From: Ruminococcus sp. HUN007
Lineage (GTDB): Bacteria; Bacillota; Clostridia; Oscillospirales; Ruminococcaceae
NCBI RefSeq assembly: GCF_000712055.1
Contig: NZ_JOOA01000001.1
Location: 806,001 to 870,000 of the forward strand
Length of the DNA stretch: 64,000 nt
Reading direction: 5' to 3'
The notes under the pieces are model-generated. The model was not told where the DNA came from and did no database searches. It worked only from the letters and a program-made list of their open reading frames with translations. This document shows positions 33,535 through 42,788 of this stretch, piece by piece (position 1 is the first letter of the stretch; each line of letters begins with the position of its first letter). The position numbers and the translations under genes are program-made.

Positions 33535-34203
33535 TTAATTGTCCGTGAGCTTATATCCTCTGCCGATTGCGGTATGTATCTGTTTTCCGGCTTCGCCGAG
33601 CTTTTTCCTCAGACGCTTTACGGTGTTATCCACCACACGGTCAACGCCGAAATAATCTTCTCCCCATACCTTGTCAAGCAGGGTGTTGCGGTCAACCACC
33701 CAGCCCTCGTGATTTATCAGATAACTCATTAACGCAAACTCCTTCTGCGTCAGGTCAACTTCCTCATCACCTACACAGCAGATAAGCTTTCTGGTATCAA
33801 TGCTTATGGCTCCGCATCTTACAACGCTGTTCTGTATCCCCTCATTGCGTTTTACCACTGCGGTGCATTTTGCGAAAAGAGCAGTTAAAAGAAATGGCTT
33901 TACTATGTAGTCATCGCATCCGAGATCATAGCCGTGAAGGATATCCTCCTCGCGGGCTCTTGCTGTTATGAATATGACCGGTATGTCGCTGCGGCGCCTT
34001 ATACTGCGGCATACTGTAAATCCGTCGGCACCCGGAAGCATAATATCAAGCAGGACCAGCGAATAACCGTCAAGTCCCTGTTCAATGGTATCAAGAGCGT
34101 CAGTGCCGTTATGCACTTCTGTTATCTCCGCACCGTTGTTAGTAAAATACTTCGTTATTACCTTACAGATCTGCAGATCATCTTCAATAAGCAGAATTTT
34201 CAT
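33535..34203 (-). CDS. OmpR/PhoB-family response regulator
   Basis: 222 residues. Receiver domain (1-115) with acidic pocket IEDD, phospho-acceptor Asp in LVLLDIMLPGADG and the Lys in YIVKPF; C-terminal winged helix (125-222) with LTQKEFALMSYLINHEGWVV and VDNTVKRLRKKL. The ATG at 34203 has AGGTGG seven bases upstream and is preferred to the ATG at 34209. It forms an operon with the broken kinase gene. Two TGTTACA direct repeats 11 bases apart lie in its promoter, the spacing used by this family, so autoregulation is likely. Confidence 0.92.
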   Translation of the reverse strand: MKILLIEDDLQICKVITKYFTNNGAEITEVHNGTDALDTIEQGLDGYSLVLLDIMLPGADGFTVCRSIRRRSDIPVIFITARAREEDILHGYDLGCDDYIVKPFLLTALFAKCTAVVKRNEGIQNSVVRCGAISIDTRKLICCVGDEEVDLTQKEFALMSYLINHEGWVVDRNTLLDKVWGEDYFGVDRVVDNTVKRLRKKLGEAGKQIHTAIGRGYKLTDN

Positions 34204-34236
34204 TGCCATACCACCTTTCCTGCTCTTCTGATACTG

Positions 34237-34269
34237 ATTATATCAGAGTCATGTAACATTCGTGTAACA
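34237..34269 (-). promoter_or_regulatory. Promoter with 11-base-spaced direct repeats
   Basis: On the minus strand TGTTACA (34263-34269) and TGTTACA (34252-34258) are 11 bases apart, ahead of TATAAT (34237-34242). The repeats occupy the -35 region, a usual position for OmpR/PhoB-type activator binding. Confidence 0.65.
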
Positions 34270-34295
34270 AAACGAGTTCATTGCTGTATAAAAAA

Positions 34296-34325
34296 ATCTC
34301 AGATACTAATATCAATATCTGAGAT
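34296..34325 (-). terminator. Terminator of the der-to-flavin-reductase operon
   Basis: ATCTCAGATA (34296-34305) pairs with TATCTGAGAT (34316-34325); the minus strand continues TTTTTTATACAG. Confidence 0.85.
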
Positions 34326-34369
34326 CAATAATTATTCTTTCCGTCTGCAAACTAAAATCAGGACTAGTA

Positions 34370-34978
34370 TCAGCTTTTCTGCTTGATGTCTTTCACAGGC
34401 TTTGTTTTCTTCTTTGCCGGCTTCTTTCTCACCGAATACCCGAACTCGCCGAGTTTTCTGCCGAGTGAGAAATATTCACCGTGGGAGTAGGCCATAAGGC
34501 CTGCCTGCTGGAGATTTAGCTTGCCTTTGCTGTCGATATATCTTTCCTCGATATCCACGGCAACGACCTCGGCGATGAACATATCGTGCGTGCCGAGATG
34601 CTTTACTTCAGTGACCTTACATTCAAGACTCAGCGGGCTTTCCGAAATAACAGGTGCCTCCACCTTTGATGCCTTTTCCTTGTGAAAACCACACTTTTCT
34701 ATTTTGTCTATCTTACTGCCGGAACGCACTCCGCAGAAATCAACTGAATGTGCCATTGCCGAAGTTGTGAGATTGATAACAAATTCTCCGCTTCTGCGAA
34801 TTATTTCATAGGAGTGTCTGCTCGGTCTAACTGAAATGTACACCATCGTCGGATGGGTATTGATTATTCCAGTCCAGGCAACAGTAAACACATTTGCCTT
34901 TTCCATTGTTCCGCAGGAAACGAGCACAGCCGGAAGCGGTGCCATGAGTGTTCCCGGTTTCCATGTTACCTTAGGCAT
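34370..34978 (-). CDS. Flavin reductase-like FMN-binding protein
   Basis: 202 residues. The flavin reductase-like split-barrel pattern is clear: PLPAVLVSCG, NVFTVAWTGIINTHPTMVYISVRPSRHSYEII, GEFVINLTT and SPLSLECKVTEV...HDMFIAEVVAVDI. Such proteins bind FMN and use NAD(P)H or act as flavin carriers. The C-terminal 20 residues are Lys-rich (KKPAKKKTKPVK), probably a disordered tail. Last gene of the operon der-plsY-gpsA-diguanylate cyclase, 16 bases after the previous stop. Confidence 0.88.
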   Translation of the reverse strand: MPKVTWKPGTLMAPLPAVLVSCGTMEKANVFTVAWTGIINTHPTMVYISVRPSRHSYEIIRRSGEFVINLTTSAMAHSVDFCGVRSGSKIDKIEKCGFHKEKASKVEAPVISESPLSLECKVTEVKHLGTHDMFIAEVVAVDIEERYIDSKGKLNLQQAGLMAYSHGEYFSLGRKLGEFGYSVRKKPAKKKTKPVKDIKQKS

Positions 34979-34994
34979 TTAAATCAGCTCCGTA

Positions 34995-36791
34995 TTACAG
35001 TATTTTCTTAAAGATCACTTTTCCGAGTATGTTCATAAAGCTTACATCCATCTGCGGCCACTTCTTGAAAAGACGGGTCAGTTCAAATGAGATCATACCC
35101 TTTACACCATTTTCATCAGCAGTTATACACTGTACAGCAGCCTTGACATCATCTGCCTTCATACGGGCATATGCGCTGGCGTTGCGCCCTTCAAGAATAT
35201 CAGTATTATCCATGACAAACATTCCGTCTGATGAGAAATTGTCAGTATAGCCGTCATCCATGAGATAATCAGCACAGTCTCCGTCATACGATTCCGGATA
35301 CGAAAGCTTAAGCTTCATATCATCTCCTGTATAAATACGAATGCGGTCTATGTCAAAAGCAGAGACTATAGTCATAAGTGCATCAGAAACAGTCAGGGTT
35401 CCGTCTGCTGTAAGTCCTGTAATCACCGAAGCGGTAACTCCTGTCTTGTCAGAATTTCTCCGGTCACCGGAAAGTGCTGTCTTTATCGCCTTTGAATCAG
35501 TTTCATCAACAGCACCGTGTTTTTCACGATTGTAGATAACATATCTGTCCTTGCCTTTTTCCTTAGCTATGTAAAGCGCTTTGTCAGCTGTTCTGAAAAG
35601 CTGCTCGTATGACAGCGCATCATCAGGAAATCTGGCTATGCCCATTGAGCAGGTGATCCTGAGGCCGTCAGCTTTCTGAGCACACTGCATGCCTATGTTT
35701 GAACGTATAGCCCTCAGAATGCTTCTGATCTCCATTTCGCCCGGCACGTCATCAAGCACCACCATGAACTCATCGCCGCCTATACGGCCTGCTGCGCCCT
35801 TGCTGCCTGTCTCCTTCTTGATGACCGAAGCAGCAGTACAGATTATGTCATCTCCGAAAAGATGTCCGTAGGTATCATTTATATACTTGAAATCATCAAT
35901 ATCGATTATAGCAATGGTTACCGAATTCTTTTCACCGGATGTTATATGGCTGTACGCATAATTGGTCACGGTCTTCTTGTTGAAAAGCCTTGTAAGCGGA
36001 TCAAGACTTGCTTCAAATGACGGACCTGCTGCTGACAGCGGATCTTCCACTGCCTTTCTGGCAGTAATAAGTCCGAGAACCACCCTGTTACCGTCACTGT
36101 CTGTCTCGGAGAAACCACTGAAGTTCTGCAGCGACAGCTGATCACCGTTTGTCATTATTCCTGTTGTCATTTCAAAGCTGAACCTTGAAATGCCGGCCTT
36201 TACGCTTTCAAAGAAACTCTCGAAAGTCTCACGGCTGCTGTCGGCGATAAGACCGTCAGACAGAGCATGAAAACGAAAATAATCAAAGTCCTCATTCAAA
36301 AATACCGTATTGACATTATAGTCGAATGAATAGACGTAGAACCTGTTGGTAAGGCTGCTGTATTCAAAGATAACAGCTTCCTGAACGCTCATAAGGAACC
36401 GGAACCGCTCAATAATGTTTTCAAGTCCGGTCGTACTCTTTTCAAGTTTCACAGCGTCCTTTACAACAATGTCGGTAAGTCTTGTTCCGTGCGAAAGCAT
36501 CTGAACGTTCACTGACATTTTTATAATCATCCAGCGATAATCATTCTGTGCGCTTTTCATGCGGATCACGCAGTGTCTTACTTCATCGTCGCCAAGTTCC
36601 AGAACTGTTTTTTTAAAAAACTCAACATCATCCGGATGGATGGTACGTGTCATGGAATAAAGAGTATCATTACAAAAATACTGATAGAAATTCTCATCGG
36701 CGCTCTGCGTATGAAAACTCTGGTCAATTGTCACACGGCCGATCCTGTATCCGGAAACACTGTCACCTGAATCAAAAAAACATAGCGTCAC
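34995..36791 (-). CDS. Diguanylate cyclase with PAS-like and GAF-like domains
   Basis: About 598 residues. N-terminal PAS-like region (TIHPDDVEFFKKT, YRWMIIKMSV), a second sensor region, then GGDEF (about 262-420: LDPLTRLFNKKT, FGDDIICTAAS, RIGGDEFMVV). The catalytic GGDEF is intact, the RxxD inhibitory site is absent. The C-terminal 170 residues look like a GAF domain. It would make cyclic di-GMP. Start problem: the GTG at 36791 is part of the AGGAG ribosome site, while the ideally spaced ATG at 36781-36783 enters a frame that stops after T7; with T6 that ATG would lead straight into this protein. See findings. Confidence 0.85.
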   Translation of the reverse strand: MTLCFFDSGDSVSGYRIGRVTIDQSFHTQSADENFYQYFCNDTLYSMTRTIHPDDVEFFKKTVLELGDDEVRHCVIRMKSAQNDYRWMIIKMSVNVQMLSHGTRLTDIVVKDAVKLEKSTTGLENIIERFRFLMSVQEAVIFEYSSLTNRFYVYSFDYNVNTVFLNEDFDYFRFHALSDGLIADSSRETFESFFESVKAGISRFSFEMTTGIMTNGDQLSLQNFSGFSETDSDGNRVVLGLITARKAVEDPLSAAGPSFEASLDPLTRLFNKKTVTNYAYSHITSGEKNSVTIAIIDIDDFKYINDTYGHLFGDDIICTAASVIKKETGSKGAAGRIGGDEFMVVLDDVPGEMEIRSILRAIRSNIGMQCAQKADGLRITCSMGIARFPDDALSYEQLFRTADKALYIAKEKGKDRYVIYNREKHGAVDETDSKAIKTALSGDRRNSDKTGVTASVITGLTADGTLTVSDALMTIVSAFDIDRIRIYTGDDMKLKLSYPESYDGDCADYLMDDGYTDNFSSDGMFVMDNTDILEGRNASAYARMKADDVKAAVQCITADENGVKGMISFELTRLFKKWPQMDVSFMNILGKVIFKKIL

Positions 36792-36796
36792 TCCTG

Positions 36797-37798
36797 TTAT
36801 TTCAGCGGCATCTCTCTTTCGTATCTGGTCGGACGGTTCATAAGGGCTTTTATCGGTTCCTTTACATCTCCGCCTTCAAACAGGATCTTGAAAAGCTGCG
36901 CTGTTATAGGCATCTCCACATTCATCTTCTGCGCCAGTCCGTAAGCTGCCTTACAGCAGTAGTAGCCTTCAACTGTACCTACCTGCTTTACAGCCTCATC
37001 CGGAGACACACCCTGTCCGATAAGAGTTCCTGCGCGTCTGTTTCTGCTGTGAAGACTTGTACATGTAACAATAAGGTCACCTACACCGGTAAGGCCGAAG
37101 AATGTGTCAAGTCTTGCTCCCATGGCAACACCGAGACGTGCAATTTCCGTAATACCTCTGGTCATAAGCGCAGCAATAGTGTTGTCGCCGTAACCGAGGC
37201 CGTCGCATATACCGGCACAGAGAGCAATAATATTCTTAAGCGAACCGCCAAGTTCACATCCGATAACGTCATCGTTAAGATAAATTCTGAGTACATCGTT
37301 AGAGAATGCTTCCTGAACAGCTACAGCTGCTTTTTCGTCCTCTGAAGCTGCTGAAATAGCTGTAGGGATCTTTCTGGACACCTCTTCAGCGTGTGAAGGA
37401 CCTGAAAGAGCAACTATAGGTGAATCCTTTACTTCCTCACGGATGACTTCACTCATTCTGAGATAGGTTCCGTCCTCAAGTCCCTTGCTCGTATCCACTA
37501 TAATCATTTCAGGTTTTATATACGGAGCAGCCTGTCTTACTACCTTGCGGACAAATATAGACGGAACGCCGATAACCACCATCTCTGCATCGGAAACACA
37601 TGAAATATCAGCTGTAAATTCAATACTTTCAGGTATTTTTACACCCGGCAGCTTATCTTTGTGTTCCCTGTCGCGCTTAAGGCTTTCTATTTCGCTCTCA
37701 AAAGCAGACCACATGGTAACACTGTGGCCGGATTCAACCGCCATTATGGCGATGCTGAGGCCAAATGCTCCCGTTCCTAAAATAACTATCTTAGACAT
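36797..37798 (-). CDS. gpsA: NAD(P)+-dependent glycerol-3-phosphate dehydrogenase
   Basis: 333 residues. N-terminal Rossmann motif ILGTGAFGLSIA, then VPSIFVRKV, SKGLEDGTYLRMSE, ALSGPSHAEEV, the catalytic-lysine region GGSLKNIIALCAGICDGLGYGDNT and GLTGVGDLIVTCTS. It reduces dihydroxyacetone phosphate to sn-glycerol-3-phosphate for phospholipid synthesis. Encoded directly after plsY, whose product uses that glycerol-3-phosphate, and five bases before the diguanylate cyclase start. AAAGGGGGA ribosome site. Confidence 0.97.
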   Translation of the reverse strand: MSKIVILGTGAFGLSIAIMAVESGHSVTMWSAFESEIESLKRDREHKDKLPGVKIPESIEFTADISCVSDAEMVVIGVPSIFVRKVVRQAAPYIKPEMIIVDTSKGLEDGTYLRMSEVIREEVKDSPIVALSGPSHAEEVSRKIPTAISAASEDEKAAVAVQEAFSNDVLRIYLNDDVIGCELGGSLKNIIALCAGICDGLGYGDNTIAALMTRGITEIARLGVAMGARLDTFFGLTGVGDLIVTCTSLHSRNRRAGTLIGQGVSPDEAVKQVGTVEGYYCCKAAYGLAQKMNVEMPITAQLFKILFEGGDVKEPIKALMNRPTRYEREMPLK

Positions 37799-37818
37799 AT
37801 TACGTCCCCCTTTTCAGA

Positions 37819-38472
37819 TCATTTTTTTGAAAATGAAAATTTATTCTCTGTTCCCTCTTTAAGTCTCTGAATGTTTGCACGATGCATATACACTATGAGA
37901 ATACCGCTTAAAGCGGCAAAGCCGGTATGAACAAGTACAGGACCGAGTTCGAGGTGCCTGATAAAATACTGCATGACAAATGTTACTATCGGATACGCAA
38001 CAGCAGCAGTGATCGAAGAAACTGAAACGTATTTTGTAATAACAAGCATTATTATAAATACAGGAATTACAACGGCAAATGTAAGCGGATCAATGGCAAG
38101 AAGCACTGTCGCAGTGACAAGCACGCCCTTTCCGCCCTTGAAACCGTACCATACCGGAAAAACATGACCGAGCATTACAAGCAGCCCTGCTATGTATCCG
38201 ACAGTCATTATATCACCTGTAAATCCGGCAGCTTTTACAACCGCCTTTATTACGAGGATCGTCAGACATCCCTTTAAAAGATCGGAAACAAGAGTTGCAA
38301 GTGCCGGGCCTTTTCCGAAGCATCGCAGAACATTGGTAAGCCCTGCGTTTTTGCTTCCGAATTCCCTTATATCTTCATGCTTAAGAAGCTTTGTCACGAT
38401 GATAGCTGAATTGCAGCTTCCGATAAGATAGGCCGCTATGCAGCAGAATACAATTACTATATAAGGCAGCAT
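37819..38472 (-). CDS. plsY: Acyl-phosphate:glycerol-3-phosphate acyltransferase
   Basis: 217 residues with about five to six membrane segments and the three PlsY motifs: YLIGSCNSAIIV, GSKNAGLTNVLR (phosphate loop) and FKGGKGVLVT. It transfers the acyl chain from acyl-phosphate to glycerol-3-phosphate, the first step of phospholipid synthesis. Lies between der and gpsA, 20 bases from gpsA, the usual Firmicute cluster. Length is slightly above the family average because of an extra C-terminal tail. Confidence 0.96.
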   Translation of the reverse strand: MLPYIVIVFCCIAAYLIGSCNSAIIVTKLLKHEDIREFGSKNAGLTNVLRCFGKGPALATLVSDLLKGCLTILVIKAVVKAAGFTGDIMTVGYIAGLLVMLGHVFPVWYGFKGGKGVLVTATVLLAIDPLTFAVVIPVFIIMLVITKYVSVSSITAAVAYPIVTFVMQYFIRHLELGPVLVHTGFAALSGILIVYMHRANIQRLKEGTENKFSFSKK

Positions 38473-38489
38473 TAGTTATCCTCCGCAGT

Positions 38490-39821
38490 TTATTTTGTAT
38501 CTTTCTTGTCACGTTCCCTGACAATGAATCTGACTGGAGTTCCGTCAAGTCCGAATGTCTGACGTATCTGATTTTCGATATATCTCTGGTATGAGAAATG
38601 GAACAGCTCCTGATTATTTACGAATGTAACAAAAGTCGGAGGATTTGTTGACGGCTGAGTCATGTAGTAGATTTTCAGTCTCTTGCCCTTGTCTGAAGGA
38701 GGCTGAACTCTTGTAGTTGCATAAGACAGAACATCGTTGAGCATACCTGTTGAAATTCTTATCGAATTCTGTTCGTGAACATGTTCGATCATTTCATAGA
38801 GTTTGTCAACTCTCTGACCAGTCTTTGCTGAGATGAACAGAAACGGTACATATGACATAAAACTGAAGTCATTTGCAAGCTTTGTTCTGTACTCGTCCAT
38901 TGTCTTTGTGCTCTTTTCAATAAGATCCCACTTGTTCACGACAACGATCGATGCCTTACCCTGTTCATGAGCATAGCCAGCAACTTTTGAATCCTGCTCA
39001 GTAAAGCCTTCAACGGCATCGATAACGATAACGCAGACATCTGCTCTGTCAACCGCCATGTATGCACGGAGAACACTGTAGCGTTCAATGTTTTCAGTTA
39101 CCTTGGACTTTCTTCTTATACCTGCTGTATCGATAAAAACAAACTTTCCGTTTTCATTCTCAATAAGCGTATCTGTAGCATCACGTGTGGTGCCTGCAAT
39201 ATTTGATACGATAACTCTCTCCTCACCGGCTATACGGTTGATAAGAGATGACTTTCCTACATTAGGCTTTCCTATTACAGCTACTCTTATACAGTCATCG
39301 TCGTAATCATCACTGTCATCTTCCGGAAAATGAGTAAACACTTCATCAAGAAGATCACCTGTACCGTGGCCGTGAGCAGATGATATAGGAAACGGATCAC
39401 CGAGTCCGAGATTGTAGAATTCGTATACTTCAGGAGGAGTATCACCTATAACGTCGCACTTGTTTACTGCAAGAACGACAGGTTTTCCGCTTTTCTGGAG
39501 CATGGTCGCAACGTCGTAGTCACTTGCTGTTACACCGCACCGCACATCTGTTACAAGAACTATTACATCTGCTCTTTCGATAGCAAGCTCTGCCTGTCTT
39601 TTCATCTGTGAGAGAATAACGTCATCGGTCTTTGGCTCTATACCGCCTGTATCGACCACCATGAACTCTCTTCCTCTCCATTCGCACTTTGAGTAGATAC
39701 GGTCTCTGGTAACACCAGGAGTATCTTCAACGATGGAAAGGCGCTTGCCTATCAGTTTATTAAAAAGTGTAGACTTTCCCACATTCGGTCTGCCTACAAC
39801 TGCTACTACCGGTAATGGCAT
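38490..39821 (-). CDS. der: Ribosome-assembly GTPase Der (EngA)
   Basis: 443 residues with two tandem G domains: GRPNVGKSTLFN, DTPGVT, DTGG, NKCD in the first; GKPNVGKSSLIN, NIAGTTRDA, DTAGIRRK, NKWDL in the second; then the C-terminal KH-like domain (RVQPPSDKGKRLKIYY). Der acts in 50S subunit maturation. First gene of the minus-strand operon der-plsY-gpsA-diguanylate cyclase-flavin reductase. AGAGAGGT ribosome site. Confidence 0.98.
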   Translation of the reverse strand: MPLPVVAVVGRPNVGKSTLFNKLIGKRLSIVEDTPGVTRDRIYSKCEWRGREFMVVDTGGIEPKTDDVILSQMKRQAELAIERADVIVLVTDVRCGVTASDYDVATMLQKSGKPVVLAVNKCDVIGDTPPEVYEFYNLGLGDPFPISSAHGHGTGDLLDEVFTHFPEDDSDDYDDDCIRVAVIGKPNVGKSSLINRIAGEERVIVSNIAGTTRDATDTLIENENGKFVFIDTAGIRRKSKVTENIERYSVLRAYMAVDRADVCVIVIDAVEGFTEQDSKVAGYAHEQGKASIVVVNKWDLIEKSTKTMDEYRTKLANDFSFMSYVPFLFISAKTGQRVDKLYEMIEHVHEQNSIRISTGMLNDVLSYATTRVQPPSDKGKRLKIYYMTQPSTNPPTFVTFVNNQELFHFSYQRYIENQIRQTFGLDGTPVRFIVRERDKKDTK

Positions 39822-39847
39822 TTAATAACCTCTCTTTCCTAAAAAAA

Positions 39848-39875
39848 ATTAGAGGAGAATCGCTTCTCCTCTAAT
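39848..39875 (-). terminator. Terminator of yceD-rpmF
   Basis: ATTAGAGGAGAA (39848-39859) pairs with TTCTCCTCTAAT (39864-39875), and the minus strand continues with T8. Confidence 0.93.
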
Positions 39876-39893
39876 AAATGGTAAGCGGGTTAA

Positions 39894-40076
39894 TTACGCT
39901 TCCTTCTTAATTACTTCAACGCCCTTATAGAAACCACAGTTCTTGCAAACCTTGTGTGGTGAAGTGAGTTCTCCGCAGTTTGTGCACTTGCTAAATGCTG
40001 GAGCTTCTAACTTCCAAACGTTTGAACGTCTTGTGTCACGTCTTGCCTTAGACGTTTTTCTCTTTGGTACAGCCAT
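39894..40076 (-). CDS. rpmF: Ribosomal protein L32
   Basis: 60 residues, MAVPKRKTSKARRDTRRS start and the Cys4 zinc ribbon CTNCGELTSPHKVCKNCG. Start set at MAVPK (40076) with AGGAGG upstream. Follows yceD as in most Firmicutes and ends at a strong terminator. Confidence 0.98.
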   Translation of the reverse strand: MAVPKRKTSKARRDTRRSNVWKLEAPAFSKCTNCGELTSPHKVCKNCGFYKGVEVIKKEA

Positions 40077-40105
40077 GATTAAACCTCCTGTCAAGCATAA
40101 TTTTA

Positions 40106-40555
40106 CTAAGATGAAAAGCAATCACACTGCGATTCATTCAAATTACAGCCGCACTTCATACACAGTCCCTTACAGTTTTCATCGCAAAGGAGCTTGCTCG
40201 GCAGCTGTAAAAGTAAATCCGAAATTGCAATTTCTTTCAAATCAATGCTCTCGTTATCCGCAACAATATATTCATCATTGTCTGTTGACAGGGACTTGAC
40301 GATAATGTGTTCAAATTCATATGAATATGAACGGTCAAATTCCTTCAGGCATCTGTCACATATAATGTTCAGGGTAAACTCAGTGGCAAATTTAATCTTA
40401 ACTATTCCGGCGCGGTTATAAACCTGACCTTTTATGTTTACCGGTGTAGCGAATGTGTAGCCCTGAATGTCAGTAAGCTCTGACGGTTCGACAGAAACAT
40501 CGACCGGCATAGACTCGCCCGGTAAGTTGAATATTTTTCTGAGATTAATAGTCAT
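40106..40555 (-). CDS. yceD: YceD/DUF177 family protein
   Basis: 149 residues. The DUF177 pattern is seen in the mid part (CDRCLKEFDRSYSYEFEH) and the end, CDENCKGLCMKCGCNLNESQCDC, a Cys-rich probable metal site. YceD-type proteins take part in 23S rRNA metabolism in other bacteria and are regularly encoded before rpmF, as here (29 bases). It has its own consensus promoter. Confidence 0.92.
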   Translation of the reverse strand: MTINLRKIFNLPGESMPVDVSVEPSELTDIQGYTFATPVNIKGQVYNRAGIVKIKFATEFTLNIICDRCLKEFDRSYSYEFEHIIVKSLSTDNDEYIVADNESIDLKEIAISDLLLQLPSKLLCDENCKGLCMKCGCNLNESQCDCFSS

Positions 40556-40586
40556 TGTTAAACACCCTTAGAGCATCACAAAAATT

Positions 40587-40615
40587 ATTATACCAAACTA
40601 AAGACTGCTTGTCAA
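40587..40615 (-). promoter_or_regulatory. Promoter of yceD-rpmF
   Basis: Minus strand TTGACA (40610-40615), 17-base spacer, TATAAT (40587-40592), about 30 bases before the yceD start. Confidence 0.85.
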
Positions 40616-40634
40616 TAGTTTTTTTCTTTTTTGA

Positions 40635-41042
40635 TCAGCCTACGTACTTTGTAACTGAAGCTGGCATTTCGCTGTTGTTAGCTGAAACAGTGAATACGAT
40701 AGTTGTTGCATCACCTGTAAGAACTGCAAGCTTGTCGAGCATCTTTCCGAAAGCATCAAAATCCTTGCCGCCTATCTTAAGGATACCGTCAACAAAGATC
40801 TTTTCGATGTCGTAGTTGCCTGCGAGCATACCGGAAACGAAACCGTAGAAAGCATCGAAGCCGTCAACCTTGTAGTATTCAGTATCGCACCATCTGATCT
40901 TGTAGTTGATCTGTGTTCTGAGGTTAGAACCTTTTTCGATGCATACAAGGCTTCCGTTTGTTGAAGCAATTGCTTCGTTCATCATGTCGATGATTATCTT
41001 TGTTTTACCTGTTCCCTTTTCACCAGTAATTAATTTGATCAT
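40635..41042 (-). CDS. Small P-loop ATP-binding protein
   Basis: 135 residues. Walker A GEKGTGKTK at residue 7, a Walker B-like IEKIFVDG near residue 80. Its size and the position of the strand after 'NGSLVCIEKG' recall thymidine-kinase-like or RecA-like cores but no family is certain. Related in style to the small P-loop protein at 22118-22570. Downstream of pgi by 64 bases on the same strand; no obvious functional link. Confidence 0.65.
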   Translation of the reverse strand: MIKLITGEKGTGKTKIIIDMMNEAIASTNGSLVCIEKGSNLRTQINYKIRWCDTEYYKVDGFDAFYGFVSGMLAGNYDIEKIFVDGILKIGGKDFDAFGKMLDKLAVLTGDATTIVFTVSANNSEMPASVTKYVG

Positions 41043-41106
41043 AATTTTCTCCGTTTCCGCCTCCGCTTAAGGAAGGCTGTTTCCTCAATAATTTATTTTT
41101 TGTTTA

Positions 41107-42441
41107 TCAGTAAAGCTTTGCTTCAAGCGCTGCCTTCTTGTCTTCGTAACCCGGCTTGCCGAGAAGTGCAAACATGTTTGACTTGTAGCTTTCAACACCA
41201 GGCTGGTTGAATGGATTTACTCCGAGGAGGTAACCTGAAACTGCGCATGCCTTTTCAAAGAAGTAGATCATGTAGCCTACGCTGAATTCTGTTGTGTCTT
41301 CGAGTTCGAGAACGATGTTAGGAACACCGCCTTCTGTGTGAGCTATGATAGTACCTTCTTCAGCCTTCTTGTTTACAACAGACATGTTCTGGTTTGTAAG
41401 GAAGTTGAGGCCGTCAAGGTTTTCAGCGTCATCTTCAAGGAAGAAGTCTTCTTCAGGCTTCTTTATATCCATTACAGTTTCGAACATTATTCTTGAACCT
41501 TCCTGGATGAACTGTCCCATTGAGTGAAGGTCTGTAGAGAATGTTACAGCTGAAGGGAAGATACCCTTGTTGTCCTTGCCTTCGCTTTCGCCGAAGAGCT
41601 GCTTGTACCATTCAGCCATCATTGTGAAGCTTGGATCGTAAGAAACGAGGAGTTCCACGCTCTTGCCCTTTCTGTAAAGGATGTTTCTGAGAGCTGCGTA
41701 CTTGTAGCAGTCGTTGTTTTCAAAATCAGCTGTGTAATCATTCTGTGCAGCCGCTGCGCCCTTCATGAGAGCATCGATGTCGCATCCTGCTGCAGCGATA
41801 GGAAGAAGACCTACTGCTGTGAGAACTGAGAATCTGCCGCCTACATCATCAGGTACTACGAATGTTTCATAACCTTCTGTATCAGCAAGTGACTTGAGTG
41901 TTCCCTTTGCTCTGTCTGTTGTGCAGAAGATTCTTTCCTTTGCACCTTCCTTGCCGTACTTGTCGATTACCATCTTTCTGAATACTCTGAAAGCAAGTGC
42001 AGGTTCAGTTGTTGTGCCTGATTTTGAGATAACATTTACTGAAAAATCCCTGTCCTTGCAGATAGAAATAACTTTATTAAGATATGTAGGGTTGATGTTG
42101 TTTCCTACGAAGTAGATGTCAGGTGTATCCTTTTTAAGATTGTTGTAGAAAGGAGACTTGATAAGTTCCATTACAGCTCTTGCACCAAGGTAAGAACCGC
42201 CGATACCGATTACGATAAGAACCTCTGAATTCTTCTTTATTTTTTCAGCAGCAGCCTTGATTCTTGCAAATTCTTCCTTGTCATAGTCTGTAGGAAGACT
42301 GAGCCAGCCTAAAAAGTCGTTTCCGAGACCAGTCTTGCTGTGAAGAAGTTCAACAGCCTTTTCGACCTGAGGCTTGATCCCTGCCATTTCATCGCTGCCA
42401 ACGAAACTTTCAAGATACTTTGCATTTAACTTAAGTGTCAT
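41107..42441 (-). CDS. pgi: Glucose-6-phosphate isomerase
   Basis: 444 residues, the usual length of the Firmicute form. Motifs: [30 protein letters not shown] (sugar-phosphate loop), [17 protein letters not shown], and the C-terminal [12 protein letters not shown] with the active-site region. Interconverts glucose-6-phosphate and fructose-6-phosphate. It has its own promoter and stands alone. Confidence 0.97.
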   Translation of the reverse strand: MTLKLNAKYLESFVGSDEMAGIKPQVEKAVELLHSKTGLGNDFLGWLSLPTDYDKEEFARIKAAAEKIKKNSEVLIVIGIGGSYLGARAVMELIKSPFYNNLKKDTPDIYFVGNNINPTYLNKVISICKDRDFSVNVISKSGTTTEPALAFRVFRKMVIDKYGKEGAKERIFCTTDRAKGTLKSLADTEGYETFVVPDDVGGRFSVLTAVGLLPIAAAGCDIDALMKGAAAAQNDYTADFENNDCYKYAALRNILYRKGKSVELLVSYDPSFTMMAEWYKQLFGESEGKDNKGIFPSAVTFSTDLHSMGQFIQEGSRIMFETVMDIKKPEEDFFLEDDAENLDGLNFLTNQNMSVVNKKAEEGTIIAHTEGGVPNIVLELEDTTEFSVGYMIYFFEKACAVSGYLLGVNPFNQPGVESYKSNMFALLGKPGYEDKKAALEAKLY

Positions 42442-42481
42442 AGTATATGGACCTCCATAAAATATTACTTACCTTATATCA

Positions 42482-42510
42482 ATTTTACTATATTATGTGT
42501 TTTTTTGCAA
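42482..42510 (-). promoter_or_regulatory. Promoter of pgi
   Basis: Minus strand TTGCAA (42505-42510), 17-base spacer, TAAAAT (42482-42487), about 40 bases before the start. Confidence 0.7.
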
Positions 42511-42662
42511 GCCGATTATTCATTATTATACAGTCTCTACAATATCAGTCTGAATTATTTGAGTATTTTCACTATAATTCCCTCTGATTTCTGTTGGAAT
42601 TGTTGTTTTAAGTCCCGCAAACCAGTGCAATTAATGTGAATTCTCACAAGAAAAAATACACA

Positions 42663-42788
42663 AAAAAGCACAAGCAGACATTTCCTGACATCTGCCTGTG
42701 CGTATTCAGGAAAAAGCCGGTCAGAACGCCTGTTTACGCTGTCCGGACATACCGGTCTGCCGTCCGGAATGTGTTTCCTGAAACATAA
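42663..42788 (-). terminator. Structured region downstream of the HPr-like gene
   Basis: Several overlapping stems: TTTCCTGA/TCAGGAAA (42681-42713), TCCGGAC/GTCCGGA (42742-42768) and a longer TCAGGAAA with TTTCCTGA near 42775. Alternative pairings are possible. It probably terminates the HPr-like gene. The rest of the pgi-HPr gap (42511-42662) shows nothing else. Confidence 0.5.

Noticed and set aside
20000..34300. Prophage or integrative element
   Set aside because: No integrase, transposase, relaxase, structural phage gene or att-like pair was found; duplications and hairpins explain the mosaic.
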